64,000 bases of DNA from Sedimentitalea sp042687825 (GTDB taxonomy: Bacteria; Pseudomonadota; Alphaproteobacteria; Rhodobacterales; Rhodobacteraceae), in the NCBI RefSeq assembly GCF_042687825.1, contig NZ_JBHUQE010000002.1:186001-250000 (forward strand). Reading direction: 5' to 3'. Shown piece by piece: positions 12,618 to 21,373 of the stretch (position 1 is the first letter of the stretch; each line of letters opens with the position of its first letter). The notes beneath the pieces were generated by a model, which made no database searches, was not told where the DNA came from, and saw only the letters and a list, made by a program, of their open reading frames with translations. A program made the position numbers and the translations under genes.

Positions 12618-15457
12618 TTACCCGACATCGGCCCACGCCCCTGCGCTGGGGGGCACAACCCGATCAGCACCGACCAGATCGTACCGCGCGACATTGCCGC
12701 TCAGAGCCGACCCCAGCGCGGCGGAACCCGATTGTGGTCGATAGTCTCTAACTGACCCGGCCGGTGTGGCGTGGATCGCCAAAGGGGCGGGGGCGGTGCT
12801 GCCCATATCCAACCCAAATGTGACCTCAACGCCAGACGGGATCGGCATATCCCCACGATTGGTGAAGGTTATGTCAGAACCGCCGTAAGAGAAGTCGATG
12901 TCGCCACCCCATTCCTCTAACCGGTAGAACAGTTTCGCCGCGCTGACGCTGGTTGACCCGCTGGTCCCCGGTACGGTGACCGATGCCCCATTTGGTACTG
13001 TCGCGCTCAGTTCTTTAGATGCGTCACCACCATCGGTTTTAATGGATAGGACAGCACCAACGCCCCAATCCTGACCGGTATTGTTCGTCACATCTACACT
13101 GTCGGCATTGTGGCCAAAAGCCGCCTGCGCCAGTAGGTCCCAGTTAAACGACGCATAGCCATTTCCGAGGCTGCCCGCGAAATGAGACGCATCGGTGGTG
13201 CTGCCATCGATGGAGTATATCGGATATGCCAAAACGTCAGAACCATCGACTGCCACCGGAGACCCGAATGTCGTCTTTCGCTCGGCCTCGATCACCCGCG
13301 ATCCGAGATTGTCGGCCTCCCAGAGAATGTTTCCAGAGAGCGGCGCGCAGGTGGTCAACGGCGTGTCGAGATTTGGCATGTGGATCACATGGTTTTCCTC
13401 AACCATATTCGTGAATGCCCCGCTCGCCTCCTGACCCGGTGTCGTACCAACCGACAAACCCAGCATGGACGGCGTGTAGCTCGCATTCTGCGCGGAATTT
13501 CTGCCCATAAAGAACGTGTTGTTGTAGACCCGGATCGGGGCGTCTCCGACTGTCGGCTGATCGAACGTGTCGTGCGTGATCCCAACCAGAAACGCGAAAC
13601 AGTTCCAGCGCCAGTGGTGCATGGCCGGGATAATTACAAGTGCGTTGCGGATCGTCAGACCGGATACGAACGCCCGAAACAACTGGCTCGAACTGTGCGC
13701 CGCCGTATAGATCAGACCATCAATAATGATGTTATGGACGCTGGTCCGCCGCAGGCCCGCGCCAGCGGTTGGGGTCGTGGTATTTCCTCCGAAGACCATA
13801 GCGCCAAAACCGCCTTCCAGTGACATGAAGTGAATGTTCATCACGACCCCATCGAACTGGGGCGTTTCCGGGCTTTTAATCATATGCTGTGCCGCGTCGG
13901 TGTGGAATATCCGCCCCCCGCATATGGACATGCTTCAGGGTTTCGATCCGCATTGTCGCGCGGGTCGCCCCGGTGGTACCTTGATCCGTGTCGGTGGCTG
14001 CGGGGTTCTGCATCATGCCGGAACCGGTGAAACTGTACGCGGACGACATATCGTCACCGGGGCCCACGAAGATCGGGTATTGACCGCCAAAGTCGGTGAA
14101 TTCGCAATCGTCGATATGATCCCGGAATGGACGATGTTGCTTTCCGTATTGCAGGGACAAGATCGACCCCTTGAACCCCTTGAACCGGCAATCGTGAATG
14201 ATACCCTCGTGCCGACCAATCGCGACAAATGCGTTGTGTGTTTTACCAATATCATTCCGGTCACTTCGCTCGACCGTGGGGTCGCAAGTTCCCCGAAAAT
14301 CAAGTCCCACCAGCCGGATATCAGGCGTACCCACACCGCCGCCGAAACCTCCGTAATGATAAAGAGCCGCACCGTCTATGCCGTCGGTATCTGTGACAGC
14401 ATTGATGATGGGACGGGCAGGATTGGACCCATACCCGCTTAGCGTGAACCCGGATACCTGAGCATCCAGAAACAGGTTCACCTGTATCGACGTCCCGTTT
14501 TGCAACTGAAACCATTTAGGGGTTATCCCATTGTTCGCGATCCATCCCGCGTCGGCGTTGTCCAGACGGTTCGTGTTGATTTTCGGACTGCCTGCGGGGG
14601 CACCGGTGAAGTCCGCATCGCCAACTGGATTTACATAGACGATGTCCGCTTCCGCGAAAAATCGAGGATGTCTTCCACGAATACCACGACCGTTGCACGG
14701 GCGACTTTACCGCTGCTGGGTTCGATGATCAGGACGCTCGGATTATAACCATTGCCCGCACCGAGTGCAGCCGGTCTGGGTGTCCGGTATACGTGACTAA
14801 CCCTCGGACCCATTGCCGTGCCGCGCTCTTTCCAGTACGACACCTGCCGGGCTCGTGGTTGTGCTGCCAGAGGCCGACCACCCGCCGCATCGACGCCGTA
14901 ACCGTCATCGTGCCTGTCGCGTCCGATCCGGTCGGTATGGTGACGATACCGGTGGCGCTGTCGATCGTGACACCGGGGATTGTGGAACCGACCGAGTAGG
15001 ACAGGTCGTCGCCAGTGAAATAGCCAGCCATGGCGGCCGTCTGATCGCCGCTGACGGTCGCATATGTCTGTGCCGGCGGCGTGCCCGCAGCGGATGGCGC
15101 CGGATATTGCATCGGGAATGCGCTGCTGTTTTTCGGTGTATAGCTTTCGCGCGGGGTGGCCTTGGCGCGCAGGTTTAGGCCTTTATCACCCGCGACAGGC
15201 GTGTAATTCGCCGCGGTCGCACCCGGGATGTCGATGCCATTGCGTTGCCACTGCCACGCCACCGAGGCAGGCGGCGCACCGGACCACTCCGAGGCGCTGG
15301 CCGTCAGCTCGGTCCCGATACGCGCCACCCCGCCGTCATCGCCCGTGACGCCGACGCGGTAGGTCGGGCCGAATTGTGCCAGTCCAGTACTGCCAAATCG
15401 GCCGCTTGCGAACCGGCTGATTGCAAATCGACCCAATCCGAACCGCCCGTTGCCCAT
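12618..15457 (-). pseudogene. Broken phage-type beta-helix (tail spike-like) protein gene
   Basis: Minus-strand remains of one long gene, now in at least three frames. 15457-14729 begins MGNGRFGLGRFAISRFASGRFG and has an Ig-like/structural region, then loses frame near 14900: the residues SASGSTTTSPAGVV appear in another frame at 14880-14840. 14706-13876 continues in another frame (ADIVYVNPVGDADFTG, then right-handed beta-helix rungs such as HDCRFKGFKGS). It shifts again at a run of six G near 13915 into 13931-12618, which carries further rungs and a beta-sandwich-like C-terminus. Such proteins are usually receptor-binding or depolymerase spikes of phages. A sequencing error could explain the homopolymer shift, but not easily all of them. 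Confidence 0.65.
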
Positions 15458-15461
15458 GGCG

Positions 15462-15587
15462 CTATTCCACCATCAGCAGGGCGCTGGCCCCTTTGCCGCC
15501 CAGCCACAGCCGGTCGCCGGTCTTAAGCTGCATGGCCTGGGCATCCATGGGGCGTATCGGGATATAGGAGACCAGCTTCAGAACCAC
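15462..15587 (-). CDS. Small 41-residue protein in the phage-tail remnant
   Basis: A short open frame from a GTG at 15587 reads VVLKLVSYIPIRPMDAQAMQ and ends GASALLMVE. It overlaps the stop of the preceding fragment by ten bases and stops four bases before the ATG of the beta-helix gene. This tight head-to-tail packing is typical of phage structural modules and is the main evidence that it is real. The ribosome site is poor (GGGAG too close to the GTG), and an ATG at codon 14 is an alternative start. No function can be assigned. Confidence 0.4.
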   Translation of the reverse strand: MVLKLVSYIPIRPMDAQAMQLKTGDRLWLGGKGASALLMVE

Positions 15588-16048
15588 CTCCCGATCGCGA
15601 CCGCGTAGATGTCCGCCGTGTCGCCCGCCTGAAAATTCGTGCCGCCGGTGACCCGCTGCATCCTGATTTTTGACGAAGCGGTGCCGCCCGCCGTGAATCC
15701 GATCGTGGCGATGTCGCCGACCGGCGGGGTCATGGACGCGGTGCCCGGCTGCAGGGACGCGGATCGGCCCGGCGGCGGGGCCACGAATTGCGCAGGCCAG
15801 TTCCAGACGCCGTCGAGAATGTCATTGCTGTTGTAGACCGCGTTCACGGTGCCATTGCATATCTGCGTCCCGCCCGCGAACCAGGTGTACAGATCGGCGC
15901 CCGAGCCGCCCTGTTCGATCACGGCGCCGGTCGGGACGCCCCCGCTCTGGCTGACGACGCCGACAGCGCTGTCCGAGGTAAACACCTCTGACCACGCCTG
16001 AAACGCCAGCCCGGTCCTGTTTGCGACTGCCGGCCAACGAGGGCGTTT
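15578..16048 (-). pseudogene. 5'-truncated phage tail-like structural protein
   Basis: An open frame of about 157 codons with no acceptable start. The recognisable part opens ANRTGLAFQAWSEVFTSD and continues with glycine-, serine- and threonine-rich beta-structure to GDTADIYAVAIGRWF. The upstream frame is closed by a stop at 16049-16051, only a few codons before the protein-like sequence begins, and no ATG, GTG or TTG with a ribosome site precedes it. A GTG at 15985 would cut into the domain. This looks like the broken left edge of a tail module that continued through the next two genes. Virion function is inferred from composition and neighbours only. Confidence 0.5.
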
Positions 16049-16141
16049 TCAGGCTGGCTTTGACGCGGTCGCAGGCTGCGTCCGCCGGTCCCGCCGGGCC
16101 TATGCGAAAGGCCGTTTGTGCCGGTGCCTGTCCGGGATTTG

Positions 16142-16717
16142 TCAGCGGCCGGAAAAAAACCGTTGCAGCTGAGGTCGCAACCAGGACCAGAGGCCCGGTG
16201 CGCCGCGCTTGACAGTTTCGCCGATCCGCTGATCCATCTGCGCCATGGTCACATTGTAATCGCGCCATGTGTCGCCGCCATTGGCCAGGTTGGCAATCGG
16301 GGGCTGAAAGCGGTCAAGCGCCTTGGCGAACTGCGCGTCCGAGGTTTCCCCGGTTTCGAATTCGTCCCAGAGGGCGCGGAATTCGGCAGCCTGATCTGCC
16401 GGCAACAGGCCGAACAGGCGATCTGCGGCGGCCTGTTCCCGCGCTGCGATCTTGGGGTCCACCCGGCCATGGATCGGTACGTCGCCCGCGTCGACCTCGA
16501 CCAGATCGTGCAACAGCAGCATTCTGATCACCCGGTCGATGCGGGTCTCGGGCGGGGCCTGTTCGGCCAGCACCAGCGCATAGAGCATGACATGCCAGCT
16601 GTGTTCGGCCGAGTTTTCCCGCCGCGAGTCGTCGATCAGCCGCGAGGCGCGGCACACGGATTTCAGCTTGTCGGCCTCGCGCAGAAAAGCGATCTGCGCC
16701 TCAAGGCGCGCCGTCAC
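16142..16717 (-). CDS. HD-domain nucleotidase-like hydrolase (YfbR/HDDC2 type)
   Basis: 191-residue cytoplasmic metal-dependent phosphohydrolase of the HD superfamily. The metal ligands are visible as H39 in SAEHSWHVMLYALVLA and the HD pair H70-D71 in LLLHDLVEVDAGDVPIHG. The pattern matches the YfbR/HDDC2 group, whose characterised members are 5'-deoxynucleotidases; the exact substrate here is inferred. It overlaps the small upstream gene by four bases (ATGA), so the two are translationally coupled. It stops just before the phage-tail remnant begins, which suggests the remnant inserted downstream of this unit. Confidence 0.85.
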   Translation of the reverse strand: MTARLEAQIAFLREADKLKSVCRASRLIDDSRRENSAEHSWHVMLYALVLAEQAPPETRIDRVIRMLLLHDLVEVDAGDVPIHGRVDPKIAAREQAAADRLFGLLPADQAAEFRALWDEFETGETSDAQFAKALDRFQPPIANLANGGDTWRDYNVTMAQMDQRIGETVKRGAPGLWSWLRPQLQRFFSGR

Positions 16718-16956
16718 GTCGACGGATCGGGCGCGGCTGCGGCGCGCGCGGCGGCAATCTTGGCGTCCAGGAACCGGCGGGCCGCCTGTTCCGCAAGGCG
16801 CACGCGGATTTCGGTCAGAAAGGCTTCTTCCAGCGACTGTGACGAGGCTGCCAGCAAATCGCCCACTTCGACATAGAGCCGGTCATTGCCGGTCGTCTCC
16901 ATCGCCGCCAGCGTGTCTTCGGCCAGTTTGCCGGCCAGGTCGTCCAAAGTGCTCAT
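16714..16956 (-). CDS. Small conserved protein, mostly helical
   Basis: 80-residue acidic to amphipathic protein (MSTLDDLAGKLAEDTLAAMETTGNDRLY at the start, then EEAFLTEIRVRLAEQAARRFL). Helical throughout, with no signal peptide or membrane segment. It sits between an alpha/beta hydrolase and the HD hydrolase on the same strand and shares a four-base overlap with the latter. I recognise it only as a small protein seen beside HD hydrolases in Rhodobacterales; function unknown. Confidence 0.7.
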   Translation of the reverse strand: MSTLDDLAGKLAEDTLAAMETTGNDRLYVEVGDLLAASSQSLEEAFLTEIRVRLAEQAARRFLDAKIAAARAAAAPDPST

Positions 16957-16971
16957 GACGCGTGTTCCCCG

Positions 16972-17625
16972 TCAGCGCGATGTTTCCGTCAGGCGGCGTT
17001 TCACATAGTCGCTGACATTGCCGATCAGGGTTTCCATGTGCGGCTCCTGAAAGAAGTGGTCAGCGCCTTCGATTTCCTGATGGGTGATGGTGATGCCCTT
17101 TTGTTCGTGCAGCTTGTTGACCAGCGACACGGTATCGGCGGGCGGTGCGACGCGGTCCGAGGACCCGTTGATGATCAGGCCGGACGAGGGGCAGGGGGCC
17201 AGGAACGAGAAATCATACATGTTGGCCGGCGGCGACACGCTGATGAAACCGGTGATCTCGGGGCGCCGCATCAGAAGCTGCATGCCGATCCAGGCGCCAA
17301 AGGAAAAGCCCGCGACCCAGCAGTGTTTCGAGTTGTTGTTCATCGACTGCAGGTAGTCCAGCGCGCTGGCCGCGTCAGACAGTTCGCCGATGCCCTGATC
17401 ATATTCCCCCTGACTGCGCCCGACACCGCGGAAATTGAACCGCAGCACCGTGAAGCCCATGTTGTGAAAGGCATAGTGCAGGTTGTAGACGACCTTGTTG
17501 TTCATCGTTCCGCCAAATTGCGGATGCGGATGCAGGACGATGGCAATCGGGGCGTCTTTTTCTTTTTGGGGGTGATAGCGGCCTTCGAGGCGGCCTTCGG
17601 GTCCGGGAAAGATGACCTCGGGCAT
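16972..17625 (-). CDS. Alpha/beta hydrolase
   Basis: 217-residue soluble hydrolase of the alpha/beta fold. The catalytic triad can be placed: S108 in the elbow GFSFG, D157 in NGSSDRVAPP, and H190 in EGADHFFQEP. The HPHPQFGGTMNNKVV segment near residues 33-46 forms the oxyanion region and is typical of a conserved alphaproteobacterial esterase-like group, often listed as a dienelactone-hydrolase relative. No signal peptide. It is divergent from iscR, with the regulatory palindromes between them. Substrate unknown. Confidence 0.88.
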   Translation of the reverse strand: MPEVIFPGPEGRLEGRYHPQKEKDAPIAIVLHPHPQFGGTMNNKVVYNLHYAFHNMGFTVLRFNFRGVGRSQGEYDQGIGELSDAASALDYLQSMNNNSKHCWVAGFSFGAWIGMQLLMRRPEITGFISVSPPANMYDFSFLAPCPSSGLIINGSSDRVAPPADTVSLVNKLHEQKGITITHQEIEGADHFFQEPHMETLIGNVSDYVKRRLTETSR

Positions 17626-17670
17626 TTGGTGCTGCGTCCTGTCTTTTGCCCGTTCCGCCCTGCGGCATTC

Positions 17671-17686
17671 TTGACGAATTCGCTAA
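17671..17686. promoter_or_regulatory. Imperfect palindrome upstream of iscR, iron-box-like
   Basis: TTGACGAATTCGCTAA matches its own reverse complement at 12 of 16 positions around a perfect CGAATTCG core. It resembles the TGAC...GTCA-type iron-responsive boxes described upstream of iron genes in Rhodobacterales, but one arm is poor. It lies 125-140 bases before the iscR ATG. Confidence 0.35.
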
Positions 17687-17692
17687 GGCACC

Positions 17693-17707
17693 TTAGAACG
17701 GTTCTAA
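17693..17707. promoter_or_regulatory. Perfect palindrome upstream of iscR, Irr/ICE-box-like operator
   Basis: TTAGAAC-G-GTTCTAA is a perfect inverted repeat with seven-base arms. It closely resembles the iron control element bound by the haem/iron regulator Irr in Alphaproteobacteria (TTAGAA...TTCTAA). Its place 100 bases before iscR, at the head of the Fe-S assembly operon, fits iron control of the whole suf cluster. The divergent hydrolase gene could also be affected. Confidence 0.65.
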
Positions 17708-17809
17708 TTGCTGGCGCAGGGATCGCGCCGTGGTGCAGGGCACATACGCATTGAACGCGGAAACGTCAATCTTTTGGCACGCCTGTGGGCGATGTTGCGG
17801 AGAGAGAAA

Positions 17810-18271
17810 ATGAAGCTTTCGACCAAAGGTCGGTACGCAATGGTCGCTCTGGCGGACATAGCCCTTCAGACCGACGCCCAATTGGTAACCCTGGGTGACA
17901 TCTCGCAGCGTCAGAACATCTCGCTGCCCTATCTCGAGCAATTGTTCGTCAAGCTGCGGCGCGCCGATCTGGTGGCCTCGGTCCGGGGGCCGGGGGGCGG
18001 CTATCGGCTGGCCCGTCCGGCGTCGCAGATCCGTGTTGTTGATGTGCTGTCCGCCGTCGACGAAAAGGTCGATGCCATGCACACCGGTGCCGGCGTTTCC
18101 GGTGGCTCGTCGGGCAGCCGCGCGCAGTCGCTGACCAACCGTCTCTGGGAGGGGCTGAGCGCGCATGTCTACGTTTTCCTGCACCAGACCCGGCTGTCGG
18201 ACGTGATCGAAAACGACCTGGCGCCCTGTCCCGCGGTGCCGCATCTGTTTGATGTGGTGGATGCCGAATGA
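17810..18271 (+). CDS. iscR: Rrf2-family regulator IscR, single-cysteine type
   Basis: 153-residue winged-helix regulator at the head of the Fe-S operon. The N-terminus MKLSTKGRYAMVALADIAL and the segment LPYLEQLFVKLRRADLVASVRGPGGGY are IscR hallmarks. The three cysteines that bind the cluster in E. coli IscR are absent: the corresponding loop reads MHTGAGVSGGSSGSRAQSLT, and the only cysteine is C140 near the C-terminus. This matches the unusual single-cysteine IscR described from Rhodobacter, which still senses iron. ATG 17810 gives the canonical N-terminus; upstream in-frame residues are not family-like. The stop overlaps the next start (ATGA). Confidence 0.93.
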   Translation: MKLSTKGRYAMVALADIALQTDAQLVTLGDISQRQNISLPYLEQLFVKLRRADLVASVRGPGGGYRLARPASQIRVVDVLSAVDEKVDAMHTGAGVSGGSSGSRAQSLTNRLWEGLSAHVYVFLHQTRLSDVIENDLAPCPAVPHLFDVVDAE

Positions 18272-19311
18272 GCAGGGTCTATCTGGACTACAATGCGACC
18301 ACGCCGCTGCGCCCCGAGGTGCGCGCGGCGATGATGGCGGCGATGGATGTCGTGGGCAATCCGTCCAGCGTGCATGCCGAGGGGCGCCGCGCCAAGGCCC
18401 TGATCGAGCGCGCCCGCGCCCAGGTGGCCACCGCATTCGGCGCCGAGGGGGCCGATATCGTGTTTACCTCCAGCGCAACCGAGGCGGCGGCGCTGGCCTG
18501 TCGCGGGCGCGACCTGAGCGGGGCAGCGATCGAACATGACGCGGTCCGGGCCTGGGTCAAATCCGATCTGGCGGTGGATGCGCAGGGGCAGGTGTCGGTG
18601 CCCACACCGGCGCAGGCGGTGTTACAGATGGCCAACTCGGAAACCGGAATTGTCCAGAAACTGCCGGTCGGGCTGGCCCTGACCGATGCCACCCAGGCTT
18701 TTGGCAAGCGGCCTTTCGATTTCATGCAAAGCGGTGCGCGCATGGCGCTGATCTCGGCGCACAAGATGGGCGGCCCCAAAGGCATCGGCGCGCTGGTGCT
18801 GCGGCGCGGCACGGATCTGGCTGCGCAGATCCGCGGTGGTGGCCAGGAAGCGGGCCGCCGGTCCGGAACCGAGAATGTCATCGGCATTGCCGGGTTCGGC
18901 GCGGCGGCCGAGGCGGCGGCCCGGGATCTGGCCGATGATGTCTGGGACAGGGTTGCAAACCTGCGCGATTTACTGGAAACCGGCCTTGCGGCGCAGATAA
19001 AGAATACTATTTTTGTCGGGAAAGGGGTGAATCGCCTTCCCAACACCTCGTGTTTTGCCACGCCGGGCTGGAAGGGCGAGACCCAGGTCATGCAGATGGA
19101 CCTGTGCGGATTCGCCATCAGCGCCGGATCGGCCTGTTCCAGCGGCAAGGTGCGTGCCAGCCCGGTGCTGGGGGCCATGGGATATGACGAGGCTACGGCC
19201 GCCAGTGCGATCCGCGTATCGCTGGGGCCCGAGACAACGGAAACGGACGTGCTGCGCTTTGTCGATGCGTGGCTGGCCAAGGAACAGAAACACCGCGCGC
19301 GCGCGGCGTAA
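18268..19311 (+). CDS. Cysteine desulfurase, NifS/IscS class
   Basis: 347-residue PLP enzyme that takes sulfur from cysteine for Fe-S cluster assembly. Motifs: YLDYNATTPLRPEV at the N-terminus, catalytic H90 in IEHDAV, PLP lysine K166 in SAHKMGGPKG, GGGQEAGRRSGTEN, and the sulfur-carrying C290 in SAGSACSSGKV. The long active-site loop marks a class I (NifS/IscS) desulfurase, unlike the class II SufS encoded at the end of the same operon. It is somewhat shorter than IscS (about 400 residues). It is translationally coupled to iscR by a four-base overlap. Confidence 0.93.
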   Translation: MSRVYLDYNATTPLRPEVRAAMMAAMDVVGNPSSVHAEGRRAKALIERARAQVATAFGAEGADIVFTSSATEAAALACRGRDLSGAAIEHDAVRAWVKSDLAVDAQGQVSVPTPAQAVLQMANSETGIVQKLPVGLALTDATQAFGKRPFDFMQSGARMALISAHKMGGPKGIGALVLRRGTDLAAQIRGGGQEAGRRSGTENVIGIAGFGAAAEAAARDLADDVWDRVANLRDLLETGLAAQIKNTIFVGKGVNRLPNTSCFATPGWKGETQVMQMDLCGFAISAGSACSSGKVRASPVLGAMGYDEATAASAIRVSLGPETTETDVLRFVDAWLAKEQKHRARAA

Positions 19312-19327
19312 TCGCAGGAGAAACCAC

Positions 19328-20851
19328 ATGGCGGCATTGGACCAGTCAAAGGTAAAAGAAGGTGTCGATCAGGACACCGTGGATGCGGTGCGCGAAGTCG
19401 GTGGCGCCTATAAATACGGGTGGGAAACCGAGATCGAGATGGAATATGCCCCAAAGGGGCTGACGCCGGATATCGTGCGGTTGATCTCGGCCAAGAATGA
19501 AGAACCCGAATGGATGACCGAATGGCGGCTGGCGGCCTATGAACGCTGGCTGCAAAAAGAGGAACCGACCTGGGCGATGGTCGATTACCCCGAGATCGAC
19601 TTTCAGGATCAGTATTACTATGCCCGCCCGAAATCGATGGAGGTCAAGCCCAAGTCGCTGGACGAGGTCGATCCCAAGCTGTTGGCGACCTATGAAAAGC
19701 TGGGCATCCCCTTGAAGGAACAGATGATCCTGGCCGGTGTCGAGGGGGCCGAGGGCGCGCCGGTCGAGGGCCGCAAGGTGGCCGTGGACGCGGTGTTCGA
19801 CAGCGTCTCGGTGGGCACCACCTTTCAGGCGGAACTGAAAAAGGCCGGGGTGATCTTTTGCTCGATTTCCGAGGCGATCCGCGAACACCCCGAACTGGTG
19901 CGGAAATATCTGGGGTCGGTCGTGCCGGTCAGCGACAATTTCTATGCCACGCTGAACAGCGCGGTATTTTCGGACGGCTCGTTCGTCTATGTGCCGCCGG
20001 GCGTGCGCTGTCCGATGGAACTGAGCACATATTTCCGCATCAACGCCGAAAATACCGGCCAGTTCGAACGCACGCTGATCATCGCCGACAAGGGCAGCTT
20101 TGTGTCCTATCTCGAGGGCTGCACCGCGCCCGCGCGCGACATTGCCCAGTTGCATGCCGCCGTGGTCGAGATCATCGTCGAAGAGGATGCCGAGGTGAAA
20201 TATTCCACGGTGCAGAACTGGTATCCCGGCGACGAGAACGGCAAGGGCGGCATCTATAATTTCGTGACCAAACGCGCCGATTGCCGTGGCGACCGGGCCA
20301 AGGTGATGTGGACTCAGGTCGAGACCGGCAGCGCCGTGACCTGGAAATACCCGTCCTGCATTCTGCGCGGCGATGACAGCCAGGGCGAGTTCTATTCCAT
20401 CGCCATCGCCAACAACATGCAGCAGGCCGATACCGGCACCAAGATGGTGCATCTGGGCAAGAACACGAAATCGCGCATCGTTTCCAAGGGGATCAGCGCG
20501 GGCAGGGCACAGAACACCTATCGCGGGCTGGTCAGCATGCACCCCAAGGCCAGGAACGGGCGCAACTATACCCAATGCGACAGTCTGCTGATCGGCGACA
20601 AATGCGGGGCGCATACGGTGCCTTATATCGAGGTGCGCAACAATTCGGCCCGGGTCGAGCACGAGGCGACGACCTCCAAGGTGGATGACGACCAGCTGTT
20701 CTATTGCCGTAGCCGGGGCATGGACGAAGAGGAAGCCGTCGCGCTGGTGGTGAACGGGTTCTGCAAGGACGTGCTGCAGGCGCTGCCGATGGAGTTTGCC
20801 ATGGAAGCGCAACAACTGGTGGCGATCTCGCTGGAGGGGTCCGTTGGCTGA
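19328..20851 (+). CDS. sufB: Fe-S cluster assembly scaffold SufB
   Basis: 507-residue component of the SufBC2D scaffold complex on which Fe-S clusters are built in the cytosol. The sequence is full length. Family landmarks are the FVYVPPGVRCPMELSTYFRIN stretch, EGCTAPARDIAQLHAAVVEI, and the C-terminal EHEATTSKVDDDQLFYCRSRG followed by NGFCKDVLQALPMEFAMEA. The ATG at 19328 is preceded by GCAGGAGAAACCAC, a good ribosome site; the longer in-frame upstream extension overlaps the desulfurase gene and is not SufB-like. sufC and sufD lie further downstream, separated by three other genes. Confidence 0.97.
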   Translation: MAALDQSKVKEGVDQDTVDAVREVGGAYKYGWETEIEMEYAPKGLTPDIVRLISAKNEEPEWMTEWRLAAYERWLQKEEPTWAMVDYPEIDFQDQYYYARPKSMEVKPKSLDEVDPKLLATYEKLGIPLKEQMILAGVEGAEGAPVEGRKVAVDAVFDSVSVGTTFQAELKKAGVIFCSISEAIREHPELVRKYLGSVVPVSDNFYATLNSAVFSDGSFVYVPPGVRCPMELSTYFRINAENTGQFERTLIIADKGSFVSYLEGCTAPARDIAQLHAAVVEIIVEEDAEVKYSTVQNWYPGDENGKGGIYNFVTKRADCRGDRAKVMWTQVETGSAVTWKYPSCILRGDDSQGEFYSIAIANNMQQADTGTKMVHLGKNTKSRIVSKGISAGRAQNTYRGLVSMHPKARNGRNYTQCDSLLIGDKCGAHTVPYIEVRNNSARVEHEATTSKVDDDQLFYCRSRGMDEEEAVALVVNGFCKDVLQALPMEFAMEAQQLVAISLEGSVG

Positions 20852-21053
20852 TCAATCCGGGGTGCCGCTGATCCGGCGGATCATCGTGGCGCTGCCCTAT
20901 GTACTGACGGTGTTCGGCGGTCTGGTCGGCATTGCCTGGGTCAATATGACACCGAACGCGTCGCCGATCCTGGGCATTGCCGGCGGCGCCATCGCCGGTC
21001 GTCTGATCGCCGTGGTTCTGGTCCGCGGCCTGGAAAGCATGACACGGAGCTGA
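20844..21053 (+). CDS. Small two-helix membrane protein in the suf operon
   Basis: 69-residue protein from a TTG at 20844, which has a strong GGAGGGG ribosome site four bases upstream and overlaps the sufB stop by eight bases. Two hydrophobic segments are visible (VALPYVLTVFGGLVGIAWV and ILGIAGGAIAGRLIAVVLV). Upstream in-frame codons read into sufB and give a basic, non-hydrophobic sequence, so the TTG start is preferred. Small membrane proteins are often seen at this place in Rhodobacterales suf operons. Function unknown; it is not a recognised Suf component. Confidence 0.7.
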   Translation: MADQSGVPLIRRIIVALPYVLTVFGGLVGIAWVNMTPNASPILGIAGGAIAGRLIAVVLVRGLESMTRS

Positions 21054-21057
21054 ACGC

Positions 21058-21372
21058 ATGATCCTGACCACCACGCCCACGATCGAGGGCCATTCCATCA
21101 CTGCCTACAAGGGCATCGTCGTCGGCGAGGCGATCATGGGCGCGAATGTCGTGCGTGACGTCTTTGCCAGCATCACCGATATCGTCGGTGGCCGTTCGGG
21201 GGCCTATGAATCCAAACTGCAGGACGCCCGCGACACAGCGCTGCGCGAGCTGGAACAGCGCGCAGGCGAGGCGGGGGCCAATGCGGTGGTCGGCGTCGAT
21301 CTGGATTACGAGGTGGTCGGTCAGTCAATGCTGATGGTCTCGGCCTCGGGAACCGCGGTGGTCATCGCCTGA
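21058..21372 (+). CDS. YbjQ/UPF0145 family protein
   Basis: 104-residue soluble protein of the YbjQ (DUF74) family, which forms pentameric heavy-metal-binding-like domains. The family pattern is complete: MILTTTPTIEGHSITAYKGIVVGEAI, a long helix with LQDARDTALRELEQRAGEAGANAVVGVDLDYE, and a final strand with MVSASGTAVVI. It lies four bases after the small membrane protein gene in the suf operon. Biochemical role unknown. The position suggests, but does not prove, a link to metal handling during Fe-S assembly. Confidence 0.88.
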   Translation: MILTTTPTIEGHSITAYKGIVVGEAIMGANVVRDVFASITDIVGGRSGAYESKLQDARDTALRELEQRAGEAGANAVVGVDLDYEVVGQSMLMVSASGTAVVIA

Positions 21373-21373
21373 C

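Noticed and set aside
13870..14910. Programmed ribosomal frameshifting in the beta-helix gene
   Set aside because: More than one frame change is needed, without slippery-site and stem-loop arrangement, and the gene's 5' neighbour is truncated too. Decay or sequencing error is simpler.
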